Below, piece after piece: positions 1-13,200 of a stretch of DNA of 64,000 nucleotides. Source of the stretch: Asterias rubens. Lineage: Eukaryota > Echinodermata > Asteroidea > Forcipulatida > Asteriidae. The notes below the pieces were generated by a model that saw nothing but the letters and a program-made list of their open reading frames with translations, ran no database searches and had not been told where the DNA came from. Made by a program: the position numbers and the translations under genes. The DNA lies in assembly GCF_902459465.1 (NCBI RefSeq), contig NC_047063.1, positions 16,615,343 through 16,679,342 on the forward strand, written 5' to 3'. How positions within the stretch are numbered: the stretch's first letter is position 1; the number at the start of each line of letters is the position of its first letter.

Positions 1-562
1 TTAGTCTTATCATTTCAACGCGGACGTTTGGGCAGCAACATCATCTACAGAATCGGTGAGTTCATAATTTCTGTAATAATTTCACAAGCACTTTCAAAAG
101 AGAGAAATCGTCAACAACAATAATGCATCCATAACCGTTGACTGTTTCCATCTTATTAAACTGGTTATGTGACGTCACTTTTTTATGAAAGGGTATTTTT
201 ACGAATCTACACTCAACTGTATTAGATGAGTTGAAGAGTTGATGGGGAATGCGAGATTGCGACTGACTCTGCATGCAGTATTATGAGAGCTTTGCTGATG
301 CCTTGGTTCTTCTCTGTTGTTTTCTTGTTTAGATCGGTCACCCAAATGAACGAGGATATAGTAGTTGAGCATTGACAATAATTTAAACTGTAATCTTACT
401 AATCGAGGATTAATGTTGAAAAATCGAATTCATTGAAACTATAAGATAAACAATGGCTTGGGGAAAATAGTTTAAGTCGGAGAACAGACTGTGAGGTTTA
501 TAATCGTTACTATTGTGTATTCGTCTATACGATTTGGGAAGTTAAGTCAGAGAATAGACCCT

Positions 563-638
563 AAAGTGTAGATTCGTGACACTTTGTATAGGCCTACTCA
601 CCTTCGGCTCTCACATTCTATCCACGAATCTACACTTT
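563..638. repeat. 16-bp perfect inverted repeat
   Basis: The arms AAAGTGTAGATTCGTG (563-578) and its reverse complement (623-638) are separated by 44 bases. The core AATCTACACT recurs near 204 and in a hairpin near 44040-44071, so this is probably part of a decayed dispersed element. Confidence 0.5.
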
Positions 639-2703
639 ATCGTCTAGTCAGTCTCTATGTATTGCAAACGTCACATTAATACAAAACCGTATGTTTTGTT
701 CCATGTTGCTTGCTTAAATACTGACCACCAACTTAGACGAAATTTTCCAATTGAATATGAATTTTTGTTGCTTGTTCCTTTAAACGAATAAAAACAAAAT
801 TCTGAAAAAACAGTACAGCTTTCACATCTAGTGAACCAATGAACGTGGGTTGATAAAGTCAGCGCCAAAACTAGGGTATAGAGCGCGCCATTTGTTCAGC
901 GTAACTTTCCGTTTGCGCTTAATATTTATGTTTCGGAGTGCAAACACAAACACATTGCCAAGCGCTTTAAATGCAAAGCATTTTTTTTAACTGTTCAGCT
1001 GTTTTAATCCGATATATAAGTGTAGATGTTTACAATTATACTCATGAAAGCATCATTTCATTTTATTTACCAAAAAAGTAACGTTCGTTTCGCAGAAATC
1101 TTTCGCCACGATAGTGATTGCTATTGCAAATTTGCTAACACTAACCAAAATGATATAATAACTGCAAACTGTACATATTGGTCTGAAGTTCCCACCCCGT
1201 TTCTCAGCCTTCCAGAAAGACTCTGCCAGTGTATAAAAACGTCGGTCCATTAACTATTTTGGGCCTCAATAATTTATTTGACTTTTAAAAGGATAACGAT
1301 ATACATTATAAATTTGCATAATTTATTCTTCAACTTGAATAATTCCTAAATGCATCAGTGAACAGAGTCAGTCCATTAGCAGGCTAGTATAAATTGCACA
1401 CAATAGACTTTTTTTCCTTTTTAAAGATGAATATTTGATGATTACCTTGGCCATTTTGTTAGAGTTCATTTAACTGAAGAAAAAAAACCATATACAGTTT
1501 GAAACCTACGATTTGAAACCTACGAGTTTAATATTTTATTTTGCATAAAACAAAAATGATATATACTAGAAGCAAAGCTTGTGAAATGAACCTCTAAGCT
1601 TTCATTTTGTGTTGGTTACTGGAACTGGGAAGTATCTTTTAAATAACCCCGCCCTCCCAGACGTTTTTGTTCTATTCATTTTTAGTAACATTTAAATTAG
1701 GTTTTATTTAAGACATATGCATTAAAATTCAAGCATAAAATTATAGACCCATTTAGAGGGTTTCTTTAAACTTTTGTATCTAACTCCATTGTCGTGCATG
1801 TATGATTTTTTTTTCTCTTTCAGATTCGTTTGAGCCACTCTATTTTATTAATAGGTATTCAAGACCCTTCTTAAGTTAATTTTTTTTTTATACCTATATG
1901 TATTGTCATTATTGGTGGAATCGAAATTAAGACTCATTAAGACTCACAGCACACATGTATTATTTTTTTGTTGGGAAAAGAGATTGAAGTTTCATCCGTC
2001 CAAATTTAACACGAGTTGTGGCCCAACGAATAGCTTCGTAAATGAGTCCTCGCACTTGAGTTGCAACTGTAAGAGACGTTTCCGTATTGTCTACATTTCT
2101 TTAAACATAATTTGTTTTGTCACCAACTACTCGTTTTGACTACCTCCAGATTAAAGTTAATGCCTGAACTCGATGATAACGTAAAAGTCCGTCAATAAAG
2201 TAAATAAAAACTTACTTAATAACGTTGAAATGAAAATAAAATATCCTTAAGAATGTTTGATTATTTCGTTTGGGGTCTGACGTTTCGACTCCTGTAGAAT
2301 TTGTCTAAAAATAAACATTTAGCCCTCGACAAGGACTCAAGGTAGAAAGGGCCGAAACGTCGGGCCTTTAACTACAGTTGCATTTATACCAAACGTCAGA
2401 TTGCTGCATATGTGTACTTTCTAATTCTAGATAGTTGTGCACAGCTGATTAAATCAACCATTAATAACTAAATTATTCACTCTTCTTCAATGGACTGTCA
2501 CTGACCACGGGCTGCTATATTTTGATCAAAATCGCTTTAACTTAAATTCAACTCAGATTATCTGCCCTTAAATAGTCGAAATAGATACAAGATTGAAACG
2601 AATTTGATTAATATTAATTCAAAGATATTTATTGCTCAATTATATAACTTAATAGTTCACACCATGCAGTGAATGCTAAACTGGTGAAGTTGACTTACTT
2701 CCT

Positions 2704-3093
2704 TTAAGGCAGGGCAGTGGACACTATTGGTAACTACTCAAAATCATTATTAGCATAAAACCTCATTTGGTAATGAGTAATGGGGAGAGGATGAAAGTAT
2801 GAAACATTGTGAGAAACGGCTCCCTCTGAAGTGATGTAGTTTTCCAGAAAGAAACAATTTTCCACGAATTTGATTTCGAGACCTCAAGTTTAGAATTTGA
2901 GGTCTCGAAATCAAGCATCTGAAAGCACACAACTTCGTGTGACAAGGGTATTTTGTCTTTCATTATTATCTCGCAACTTCGACGACCGATTGAGCTCTAA
3001 TTTTCACAGGTTTGTTATTTTATGTATAATGGTGAGATACACCAAGTGAGAAGACTGGCCTCTGACAATTACCAATAGTGTCCACTGTTTTAA
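2704..3093 (+). mobile_element. TTAA-flanked MITE, family A
   Basis: About 390 bp with TTAA at both edges. The termini are inverted repeats of the type GGCAGTGGACACTATTGG. A central palindrome (GATTTCGAGACCTCA with its complement) is a family hallmark. No transposase is encoded; short reading frames inside are by-products of the repeat. Confidence 0.85.
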
Positions 3094-3687
3094 GTTAAGC
3101 GATGATGCAATGGAAAACGCAATTTTAAACGAAAGAATGGGCCGAGTAAAACATTTTTATTTTTTTTATTCGGCGGGGAAATCTGTACTTGTTCGTCGAA
3201 AATGTGACGTAGTTCCACTGATAAGCCACACCCACGTCACACAGACTTGCTCCTTGAACAGAAGATCATACAAGTTGCATTGAGCTAGTTATTCTTCGCT
3301 GATAATGGTGGTGATATCATAACTGTATTATACTAATAATAAAAATGGGCTATTATAATTTGTACTATTAATTGGTTTATTGGTTACAACAATTTCATTG
3401 CAGCCAAACAGGCACCTACAACATTGAAACGCACAAAAAGAAGCAATATCAACATTCAGAAAAGGAGAGACTAAATACACAGAAATGCACAATAAAAAAA
3501 AAAGAGAAACAGTCTGCACGAGTAGATAATGAGAAATATCAAATTGGGTTAAGAAAATTTTGCGAATAGTTATGTACGCCATAGAAATATTGCACAAGCA
3601 CACTACATCATAGTCATGTGGTGGGCTTAGGGAAGAATATTGCACTTATAACATGTAAATGCGTCGGTATTCATCTTAGATGCTCAC

Positions 3688-4047
3688 TTTTTGGTGTATC
3701 TCAACATACGCACAAAATAACAAACCTTTGAAAATTTGAGCTCAATCGGTCACCGAAGTTGTGAGATAATAATGAAAGAAAAAAAACACCCTTGTCACAC
3801 GAAGTTGTGTGCTTTCAGATGCTTGATTTCGGGACCTCACAATCTAATTCTCAGGTCTCGAAATCAAATTCAAATATTTTATTGGAAAATTACTTCTTTC
3901 TCAAAAACTACATTACTTCAGAGTGAGCCGTGTCTCACAATGTTGTTTACAATTAGCAGCTCTCCACTGCTCATTACCAAGTAAGTTATTATACTAACAA
4001 TTATTTTGAGTGATTACCAAATGATTAGTAAATGTCCAGTGCCATTA
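3688..4047 (-). mobile_element. TTAA-type MITE, family A, inverted copy
   Basis: Runs in the opposite orientation to the copy at 2704 and shares the central GATTTCG-type palindrome and the GAGCCGT block. The left edge is approximate and the right terminus (TGTCCAGTGCC) has decayed. Confidence 0.75.
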
Positions 4048-4279
4048 CAAGAGGGGAGAGTTCAGCAGTCCTCATATAGGTGAGTCTTGATGGAACTTTT
4101 GTACAACGCTAGTGGTGGAGGAATTTTTAGCGTCATCCGGCAAGTCGTCCCATAATATGCTGCATGGTCGTTGCTGAAATCGACAAGAGAAAACCGTTTT
4201 TAGCTTTACATAATTTGCTTGAAATTGAAAAAAAAAATAAAAAAAATTATATTAATAATGTTTATACTTCTTATTTCAG

Positions 4280-7200
4280 TTTTCTTGTATAAGAGTGACG
4301 ACTGATGAATTCAAGATGTGTATGAGGCAAATGCTTATCTCATTTGCGCTAGCACAGATTACTCTAGGTAAGTTCGTAAGTTTAACTCCAACTATTTCAT
4401 GTCTCGTCCTCCATTTCTCAGAGTAAAGTAAATGCTTCAAACTGGGACGTTAACAACACTTACTAAACACATATTTTTATTTCTTATTAGGCCTACACAT
4501 TTTATTTTTGTCATTAGGCCTAATGGTGGTTTATTAAAATCAAACTTGTAGCCAAAAGCTAAATTAACGAAAATGTCATGTCGTGAACTTTGCTGAATTC
4601 CACTTAAAATGTTTTCGATGAATAAGGAAATCGAGTCATATGATTATAAATAGGTTTCAATTGTGTACAAAAACAATCATTTTGTATGCCCTTGTCCAGA
4701 GCTTTTCTGCCCCGTTACGTAATCACTCTCAAAACGTCACAAGTAGATAAAGCCGCTTTGTTGCAGCGTGGATGTATAACAAAGCAAACTCCCACACATG
4801 ACGTCAAATATTCATAGCTTGACTAACCGAAACAACACGCAAGAACAGCTAAATACATTAAATTGCAGGGGAAAGCCTACATAAAATAGGCAGACACAAA
4901 TTATAGACAATGTACACAATTCGTAATCATGCTCTTAAAATCCATGGCAATAAAAACATTTTGGTCAGAAGCCTGCAGAAGCTCTTGATAGTTTAGAGCA
5001 TTTTAAGAATCATTTCACTTCGAAGTAATGTGGTTATGCTAAAATAATATGTCAGTTTGTTTGCCCAAAATTTGAAACTAAAAATGCTTCATATAACCAT
5101 GGTAAAACCTGAGACGTGCTCTTGCGTGACGCCTCAGATTGTGACTTGGTATAACCTGAGACATGCTCTTGCGGTAACGCCTCAGATTTTGTGTTATTGT
5201 ACGTGATGGAAAGGACGGAAGCAAAATTGGATAATTTTCCGTATGGCGCCACCACTTTCTCACTCTTTTTTACAAAAATGGATATCTCATTGAGGTAAAT
5301 TAGATACTATATTGTTTCATATCGAATGAAAAAGTGGTGGCGTTATACAGAAACTTTTCACACTCAGAATCATATTTATAATATAAACCAAGAAGCATAA
5401 CACGGAGTTAAAGCAACATTAATAACGGTAAAGCAACACCAATAAAAAAAACATTTAATCAGGCAGGATTAGAGCACAACAGAGGCAAATATTAATGGTA
5501 AGCCGGCAAAATGAATTAAATCAAAGTTTCGGCTTAGTTGAGTATTTACCTTTGAAAGGAGGTTTAAAGAATATACAGTATATGCCCGTCTTGTCAGTTC
5601 CTCAGCAAGATTTTTTTAAAGTGCAGACGTAAGCTGACCCATGAGTACGTGCAGCTCAGGAGCCTCGGTGGAGAGGGTCGAGTTGTCCTAGAAGACGGAG
5701 GAGATAGAAGCCCAACCGCTGCATCATACTGGTCCGCACATTGAATCTACTGCCCGCATGTGCACTTTTCACTGAGGACCACACAAAAGATGGCCAAGCC
5801 TTTCAACAAGGACTTACCCGCGCGTAGCCAATGAATAACATTCTAGAAAAGAAAAGAAACAGGTGGAAAGGGAAGTATATTAGCAATGAGGTCGGAACAG
5901 TAAGGATTTTTTTCTTTCTGGTTTGACATTTTCGCTCTTGATTTTTGGCGATATATCAGAAACGCGACCCCCTTATGAAATACAATTTCCACGTTCCTGT
6001 AAAATTTAGTGGTTTTTTTGCTACGTGAGGATAACATAGTATTGTAAGCAGAATCGTGTGTACGATATACTGTTAGAGGCAAAGTATACCATTGTTTTTT
6101 TGGTACCGTCACAATCGAGCGGTACCAAAAACCAATGGTATACTTTGCCTCTCCCAGTATATCGTACACACGCTTATGCTAACAATACTATGTTATATCC
6201 TCACGTGGCCCAAGTTCAACATCATTGAGAGGTCGTCAATTAGCAGGGGTCAGTGGCCACACGCCGTGCCTTAAAATCGTTATCATCAAACAATGGAACA
6301 AATTACACTGACCATTAAAATCACTGGCACACTAAATCCAATAAAAACAATCCAAAATATTATTGGACAAACATTTGCACCATGGTGTCATAATACCAGG
6401 GAGAATATTATCAACAATTTCATCTATTGTGTCATTAACAATATCACAGATATCAGGCAGCCTGTCGTTGCTAGGTCTAAACACATCCATCTGTCTTATT
6501 TAAATTTACATTGAATTGTATTACAAAGTTTTTTCCCCAAATCTAATATCAACTCTTTTTCAACATATGGCCACAACAGTGGGGTTAAGTCATGTCATCT
6601 TAGGAAACTCAGAACGAGATCAGCCTAGCATACGATATCATCATCATCTATCTGCATAATGTAAACTCCCCAGCATATAAGCATTACCTATTTATTTATG
6701 ACAACCGACATCACTATTCATCAATTCATCTATAAACATCCATACGCAGACTAACTGAGGAAATTACCCCCACTTGGTTTCAGACCATTGGAAACAGAAA
6801 CCAGCCTTGTGTACTCATCACTCCGTTTGATTGTCAGCTTTTGATTAACATAAAATCATATCTAAAAAGTAATTTACAATACAGTGGACAAAACCCAACG
6901 AGTCATCAGTTTGCAACAAAGCTTTGAATAGGAAAAATAAACGTCAGAATATAATTCGCTTGGAGGGCTGTTAATGATTATTTTTCCATTTGTTACCAAC
7001 ATTATCATGTTAATTTTCTTGTTACGATTTTTATCGTATGTTTCATATTATTATTACTTCAAGTCAATTTTTCATACATTTTAACATTAAAAATCTTGTA
7101 AACCCGTTTCCTTTTTGGCGAACTTGCAACATGTGCTCAGGTTATAATAATGACAGGTTTACTTGTCTTAAACAGGTTATACACCAATATAAAGATTACA

Positions 7201-10200
7201 TAAAGCTCTATTGAAGGCAGTGGGTACTTTGGAAAATTTCAAAGACCAGTCGTATGTTGCACTCCAACATGCATTCGATAACAAACCTGTGAAAATTTGG
7301 ACTCAATCACTTGTCGTCGAAACTGCGAGAGAATAATATGGAAGAAAAGACACCCTTGTCGCACAAGTTATGTGCTTTCAGATGACTTGAAGTCGAGCCA
7401 ATTTGAGGTCCCGAATTTAATTCAAATATTTTAGTGAGAAATTACTTCTTTTTCAAAAACTACGTCGCCACAGAGGGAGCCGTTTCTCACAATGTTGTTA
7501 CTATCAACAACTCCCCAATGCTCCCAAGTCATTTTTTTATGCTAACAATTATTTTGAGTGATTACCCAAGTGTCCAGTGCCTTTAACATATAGTTTGTGT
7601 ACGTAACGCGAATTTTGGAAGTGCAATGCCGTTATTTTTTTGATATCATTCTTTAATACTTGTATCGGTCACGGGTGGCCGATTTCAGAAAGGCCCGAGT
7701 TCAAAGGGGTTTAAGAGGTTTAGATTAACGCAGAGGTTAACTTTAAAAGCAGAGTGCTTTCCAAGGAACAGCCGAAAGACATTAATAATCATACATAAAC
7801 TAAACAAAATTAACCTACCAATTTGTTTTAAACGCACGCGCATTAGAGTGCGTTTGCGATTATCTGTTTACTCATTTTATATTTTCTGTGGCTAAAAAAA
7901 GATAGTGTATTTGCGAGCAGCTCAAACGATATTTTCATCATGCAAGCAACCATCAAACTGGCACTTTTAAACATCGAATTATTCATTTTTGTTGTGCATC
8001 TTGAAAGTATCATTCGAATCAACTTTGTTGGCTGTGTTCTGTAGAGTCAAGACAATCACAAAGGACAATTATTATACTAAGTTAATCATGCTCTTTAGCG
8101 TTATCAGCAGCTTGTCTCAGAAATCTCTATGTTTTGTATACTATTTTGAATCATAAAGAACATTTTGCTCAAATTGAATGCCGACATGGCTAAAAAGAAC
8201 ACATTAGACCTGTTTATTGTATACATTAACAAATTCGCATGCCTCGAAGTCAGCGAAAAAAAGGAAGAATTCTTTTTTGAAGAAACAACATGAAACGTCG
8301 ATTTGAGACGAGTGCATGGAAGTGATGTTGTCCTTTGTTGTTATTGTTTTATTGTTTTATTTTTTTTGTTACCGGAAAAACAATCATATAAACTCCGGGT
8401 ATTCTTAATATAAACGCTCCCGTTATAATAATCTTTGAGTTTTTCTAATATCTCCTCCACCTGTTGCCATTGTTATGTTACAGTAGTAGCGGTCTCAGCT
8501 GGGGTATGTTATATCAGCACGGAACCAGATGAATCCGGAAGGGTCCGGTTCGTTCTACCACCGGAGGATCCGTGTTCCTGCACTCGGATCAAGATTGGCG
8601 GACACAACACTGTTGCGCCACACAGAGCGACTCCACCGGCTTACTTGGATTCCTTACCGAGTGATGCTAAGGCGTTTCGTCAATCGCATCGGTGCACGGA
8701 AATGACTACCACCAATGCGGACACGACGACTGTTGCAACTACCACTCCCGTAGCAGAAACGACGACTGTTGCAATCACCACTCACATACCAGACACGACG
8801 ACTGTTTCAACTACGCAAGGTAGATTTTAATTTAAATTATCTTATTCAAATCATCTTAAAGAATGGTGGCGCGCGGAGTGTGCGTCAATGGGAATAACTT
8901 TTGGTGCAACAATGGAACAATGCTACCCAATAGATGCATTTTTTGTTTTCCTTGAACCATGGCGGAGGGCATCTCCCCACCACCATATCCCAATTCTTTA
9001 ACACACTACCTGTCGTTTTGTACGTACCCCCTCCCATCCTCCGAAGAATTTATGAAATTCCAAGCACACAATAAATACATAGGGAGAATACCATATCCCG
9101 AGCACCAAACTGATTCTAAGGGGGGGGGGGGCAAAGTAAAGTACCCCAAGGGTGGATGTTAAACCAAAGACTAACGAGCGCCCGCAAGAAGGGAGTGGGA
9201 AACTCTGGCTGAAATGTGAAATGTGTAGTGCAAGCCATTTTTTACATTGCAACTCCTTTAATGCAACAGTAGACCGAGACTTATGAACAAGTCGTGACAT
9301 TATTCTGTCGCGGTGATGGCGAAAAGGCTCTCTCGTAACTACCCCGCGAGAGGGCTGGCTGCTCTCCGCGCGAGTCTACTGCTCTCATTACCAATACGGT
9401 CCCGATTTTATTATAGGACTAAAATCCCTCGGCGGTTTCTGCGCGGTCTGAGGGCTCCTTTTTGATCGTACTCACTACACGTATACATTTAACTGGACAT
9501 CTTCGCTTTACACAGCTGGCGCAGAAGTTTGGGCTTACACAAAAAGCGATCGCAAGCGCATTTATTTCGAAAGTAAGCAGAAATACGAATTTAAACCCTG
9601 GTTTATACAAACCTTCGTGAACAAAAAAGCAAACAAACTGTTTAGCAGAAAATACTGCTTTAATTACAAATTTCTTCGCTAAGCAACGAACAAAAATTAT
9701 TGGGGGACCAGTCGCAACTATTAACTTTTTTTAATGTTGGCTGGTAACCTGCTTTATTATGCAAGATTGTCCCGCCCTTAGCAATAATTTGTGCTTACAG
9801 GCTTTATGAGTTTGGACCCTGGTTCCTCAGCGGCATGAGTGGAATTACTTCAAGTCTGCATATTTTGAATAATGATGTTGAGTTTAACGTAACTGCTGTT
9901 GTTTCTAAATCTTATTCTTCATTTATGTTTTGTTCAGAGTTGCTCAAGACGGCCACCGTCACACCATTTTCGGACTGTCAGGCTATTTTAGATGCGGGAT
10001 ACACTAAGAGTGGTTTATACACTGTCCGAATCACTAGTGCAGATACAGGAGCAACCACAAAAGTAGATGTATACTGCCACATGGAGAACAACGAAGGTTT
10101 CATTGTAAGTTTGGCGGTTTTCTTTCTGTTTTTTTTTTATTTTTTTTATTTTTTAACAATACTTTTTCTCGTTGCATGGTCTGTGTTTAAAACAGTACTC

Positions 10201-13200
10201 TTTCAACTGGGGGACTTTTTACTTGTCAAGGTCACCAAGAGACTGCAGTGCTTTTGTTATGACATTGTCGGGCTGGGCGATGTGTGGCAAAACACAAATT
10301 GTTTATTATAAAAATAAATATTGATGAAGATTGTAAATTATAACGTAATGTTTCACACAGGTATTCCTCGAAATGTTGTGGTAATATGTTTACTTCGTGA
10401 ACTTAAAATGTCCGTGAATAAAAAACCGACATTAGCTCGATGACTAAAAGGAAACAATTCCTTGTTTGGATCAATATATTCTACTTTTTAAAACATGTTT
10501 GCAACCATTTACTTACAACTATTTAACTTATGACAAAAACAAGTGTAACCTAAGTCAATGGGCGTGGTCTTTGGCAAACACTTGAAGGATTTGGTTACTT
10601 TTTGTATTACAAAACACGATGTCCACAGATATACATTAAAGGGATGGTGCAGTGAATTAAAATAAAACAGTTAATTTTGCTGTCATTTATTTCTGATATA
10701 TGTATTGAACCTCAATCAAATGTGTTTTGTTTTTTCCCCGACATATCTCACTTGCGTAATTAGCGAATAAGTCATGCCCCCCTTTTGTGGATTGTAACCG
10801 CCCCCCTACCATCGACGTCACGTCGGGAATTAAAACATATCGTCGGCAAAAAGAGTCTGGTGCCTAACTACACGCGCCTAGGTACCAGGCCACACAATGC
10901 ACACGTCTCTATATGCACACAGCCAGGGGGCCCGACGGCTCGGGTTCCCGACATGGCGTCACGTTTATGCCCCTTTTAGGGGCGGGGTGGGTTCCCCTAA
11001 TCTCTTGAAAACCATTTTTAAAATACTTGCGCATTTAATACAAATAAATACAAAATATATCAGATTTAAAAAGTCATGTTTAATCGTTTAAATTATTAAA
11101 AAAAAAAAAAACACTGCAGCCACCCTTTAAACTTACACCGATTGAAGATAATGCTAGTAGAAAGCGTACCTGGAAATATTTGTTGCTGAGGTGCTGTAGT
11201 TTTTGAGAAATGAGTAAAACAATGTCATGAAAATACGTTTTTGTGCTAAATAATTTTCGTCTCATGATGACTGAGACGAAAATTATTTTCACGACATTGT
11301 TTTACTCATTTCTCAAAAAATATAGCACCTCAGCAGGTAATATCTGCAGGGAAGCTTTCTATCATCATTATCTTCAAACTGTTTAAGTTTAATTTAAATA
11401 TGTGGACATTGTTTTTGTTTTTTCTTACAAAAAGTACATAGACCCTTTAAACCAACTAACGACGCAACATAAAATACTTCCCCACTGCAGGTCATTCAGA
11501 GACGCTACGATGGTTCAGTAGACTTCAATCGCAATTGGAACGAGTACAAAGAAGGTTTTGGAGATCTAACTGGAGAATTCTGGTGGGGAAATAAAAACCT
11601 TCGAAGCTTCACCGAACCTGGTATATGATAATTATTCAATTCAACTCAATTCAATTAGTATTTATTTCCATATTGGTAAAAAAAAAAGTGCAAATGTTTA
11701 AAGACACTGGGTGTATCTCAACATATGCATAAAATAACAAACCTGTGAAAATTTGAGCTCGATTGGTCATCGAAGTTGCGAGATATATAATGAAAGAAAA
11801 TACACCCTTGTCACACGGAGTTGTGTGCTTTCAGATGGTTGATTTCGAGACCTCAAATTTTAAATCTGAGGTCTCGAAATCAAATTCGTGGAAAATTACT
11901 TCTTTCTCAAAAACTACTCCACTTCAGAGGGAGCCGTTTCTCACAATGTTTTATACTAGTCAACCTCTCCCCATTACTCGTTACCAAGTAAGGTTGAATG
12001 CTTATAATTATTGAAAATAATTATGAGTAAATAGTGTCCACTGCCGTTAAGTCAAAGACATTCAAAAACAGATCAAGAATTTTGTTTAAAGAAATGAGAT
12101 GAAACGAATTTAATGTAATGTATACGGAGCAAACCAATATGGTTGCATTTACAGAAGCCCAAAAGGCTGATTTTGAAATGTCTTACAAATAAAAAACAAT
12201 ATGTGACCATCCTTGAGAAAGTTGACCAAAGTTATCTATTGTTGACCATTCGGCGATTGATTTTGAAATGTTGTGACTTTTATGTAATTTCACGACAGAA
12301 CACGGTCCATCATTCTGTATTTTATTATTACTATTAATATTGGTTTCTGAAAGGCTACATTGAGTTTAAAATACAGGGACTTATAAACATCGAAACCATA
12401 CCTAATGTTTGACTCCACAAAATGGCGGATCGTATTTAAACTGCATCTATTTCCAGAGGCAATAATGTTATGTTATTTTAATCACCACTCACTTTTTACA
12501 AAATAATTATTGTTAGTGTTCATGAATCGTAATAATTTAAACAGGCGCTCCATACTTTATTTTTTATTAAAATATTTTTTTTAAAGTCAATTAGGTTTAT
12601 GACTAACATCTAAAAAATAAACGAAGTTTAAAAGACTTAAAATGACGTGTTAACTAACATTGTTACAACATTGTTTAACAAAAGTATGCTAAGGTCAAAT
12701 GTCAAAGAAGTAAACAATCAGTTCTACCATTCAACCAAAGAACTGATGCCCATAACTGTATCCCTACTGAGTCTCATCGCTCATCATCATTGCTTAAACA
12801 TTATAACTATGTTGATACATAAACAGGTAACTCATGGAAACTGCGTGTATCTCTTCATGCATTTGGCGGTACAAACAAGACGTATGACTACGGCGTGTTT
12901 AGCATCGATGGAGAATCCTATGATTTAACTGTGGGCGATTTTAGAGACAGACAGGAGGGTAAAACCACTTCTTTTAGCTCTAGCCAGTTAGGTCATGTCT
13001 GATTTTGAAGCTGTGATTGCGGCTGTGGCTGTTGCTAAGGGTGTTTGCTATAGCCAGCCTATGCTTCACCGCTTGATCACGTGACAATCAAGCCGTACAG
13101 CCGTAGCCACAGGCTCAGCTCATTTGGGGTTTTGATTGTCCTCTTTTTTTCTTCTTCACTTTCTGTGTACAAAAGTGTAAGGAATATTCTCTATTCCTCT

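Larger units (their letters stand above)
1..4279. other. Gene-free 5' flank of fibrinogen-related gene 1
   Basis: No supported exon was found on either strand. The stretch is AT-rich and holds two MITE copies (2704-3093 and about 3688-4047) and a small 16-bp inverted repeat (563-578 with 623-638). The acceptor just before the first coding exon of gene 1 (ending 4279) implies a 5' untranslated exon that may lie here, but I could not identify it. Confidence 0.5.
4368..8483 (+). other. Intron 1 of FReD gene 1
   Basis: A 4.1-kb intron with no coding sign. It contains a short tandem duplication (about 5095-5190), a spaced inverted repeat (about 5233-5360), a long hairpin (6021-6208) and an inverted MITE copy (7210-7586). 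Confidence 0.6.
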
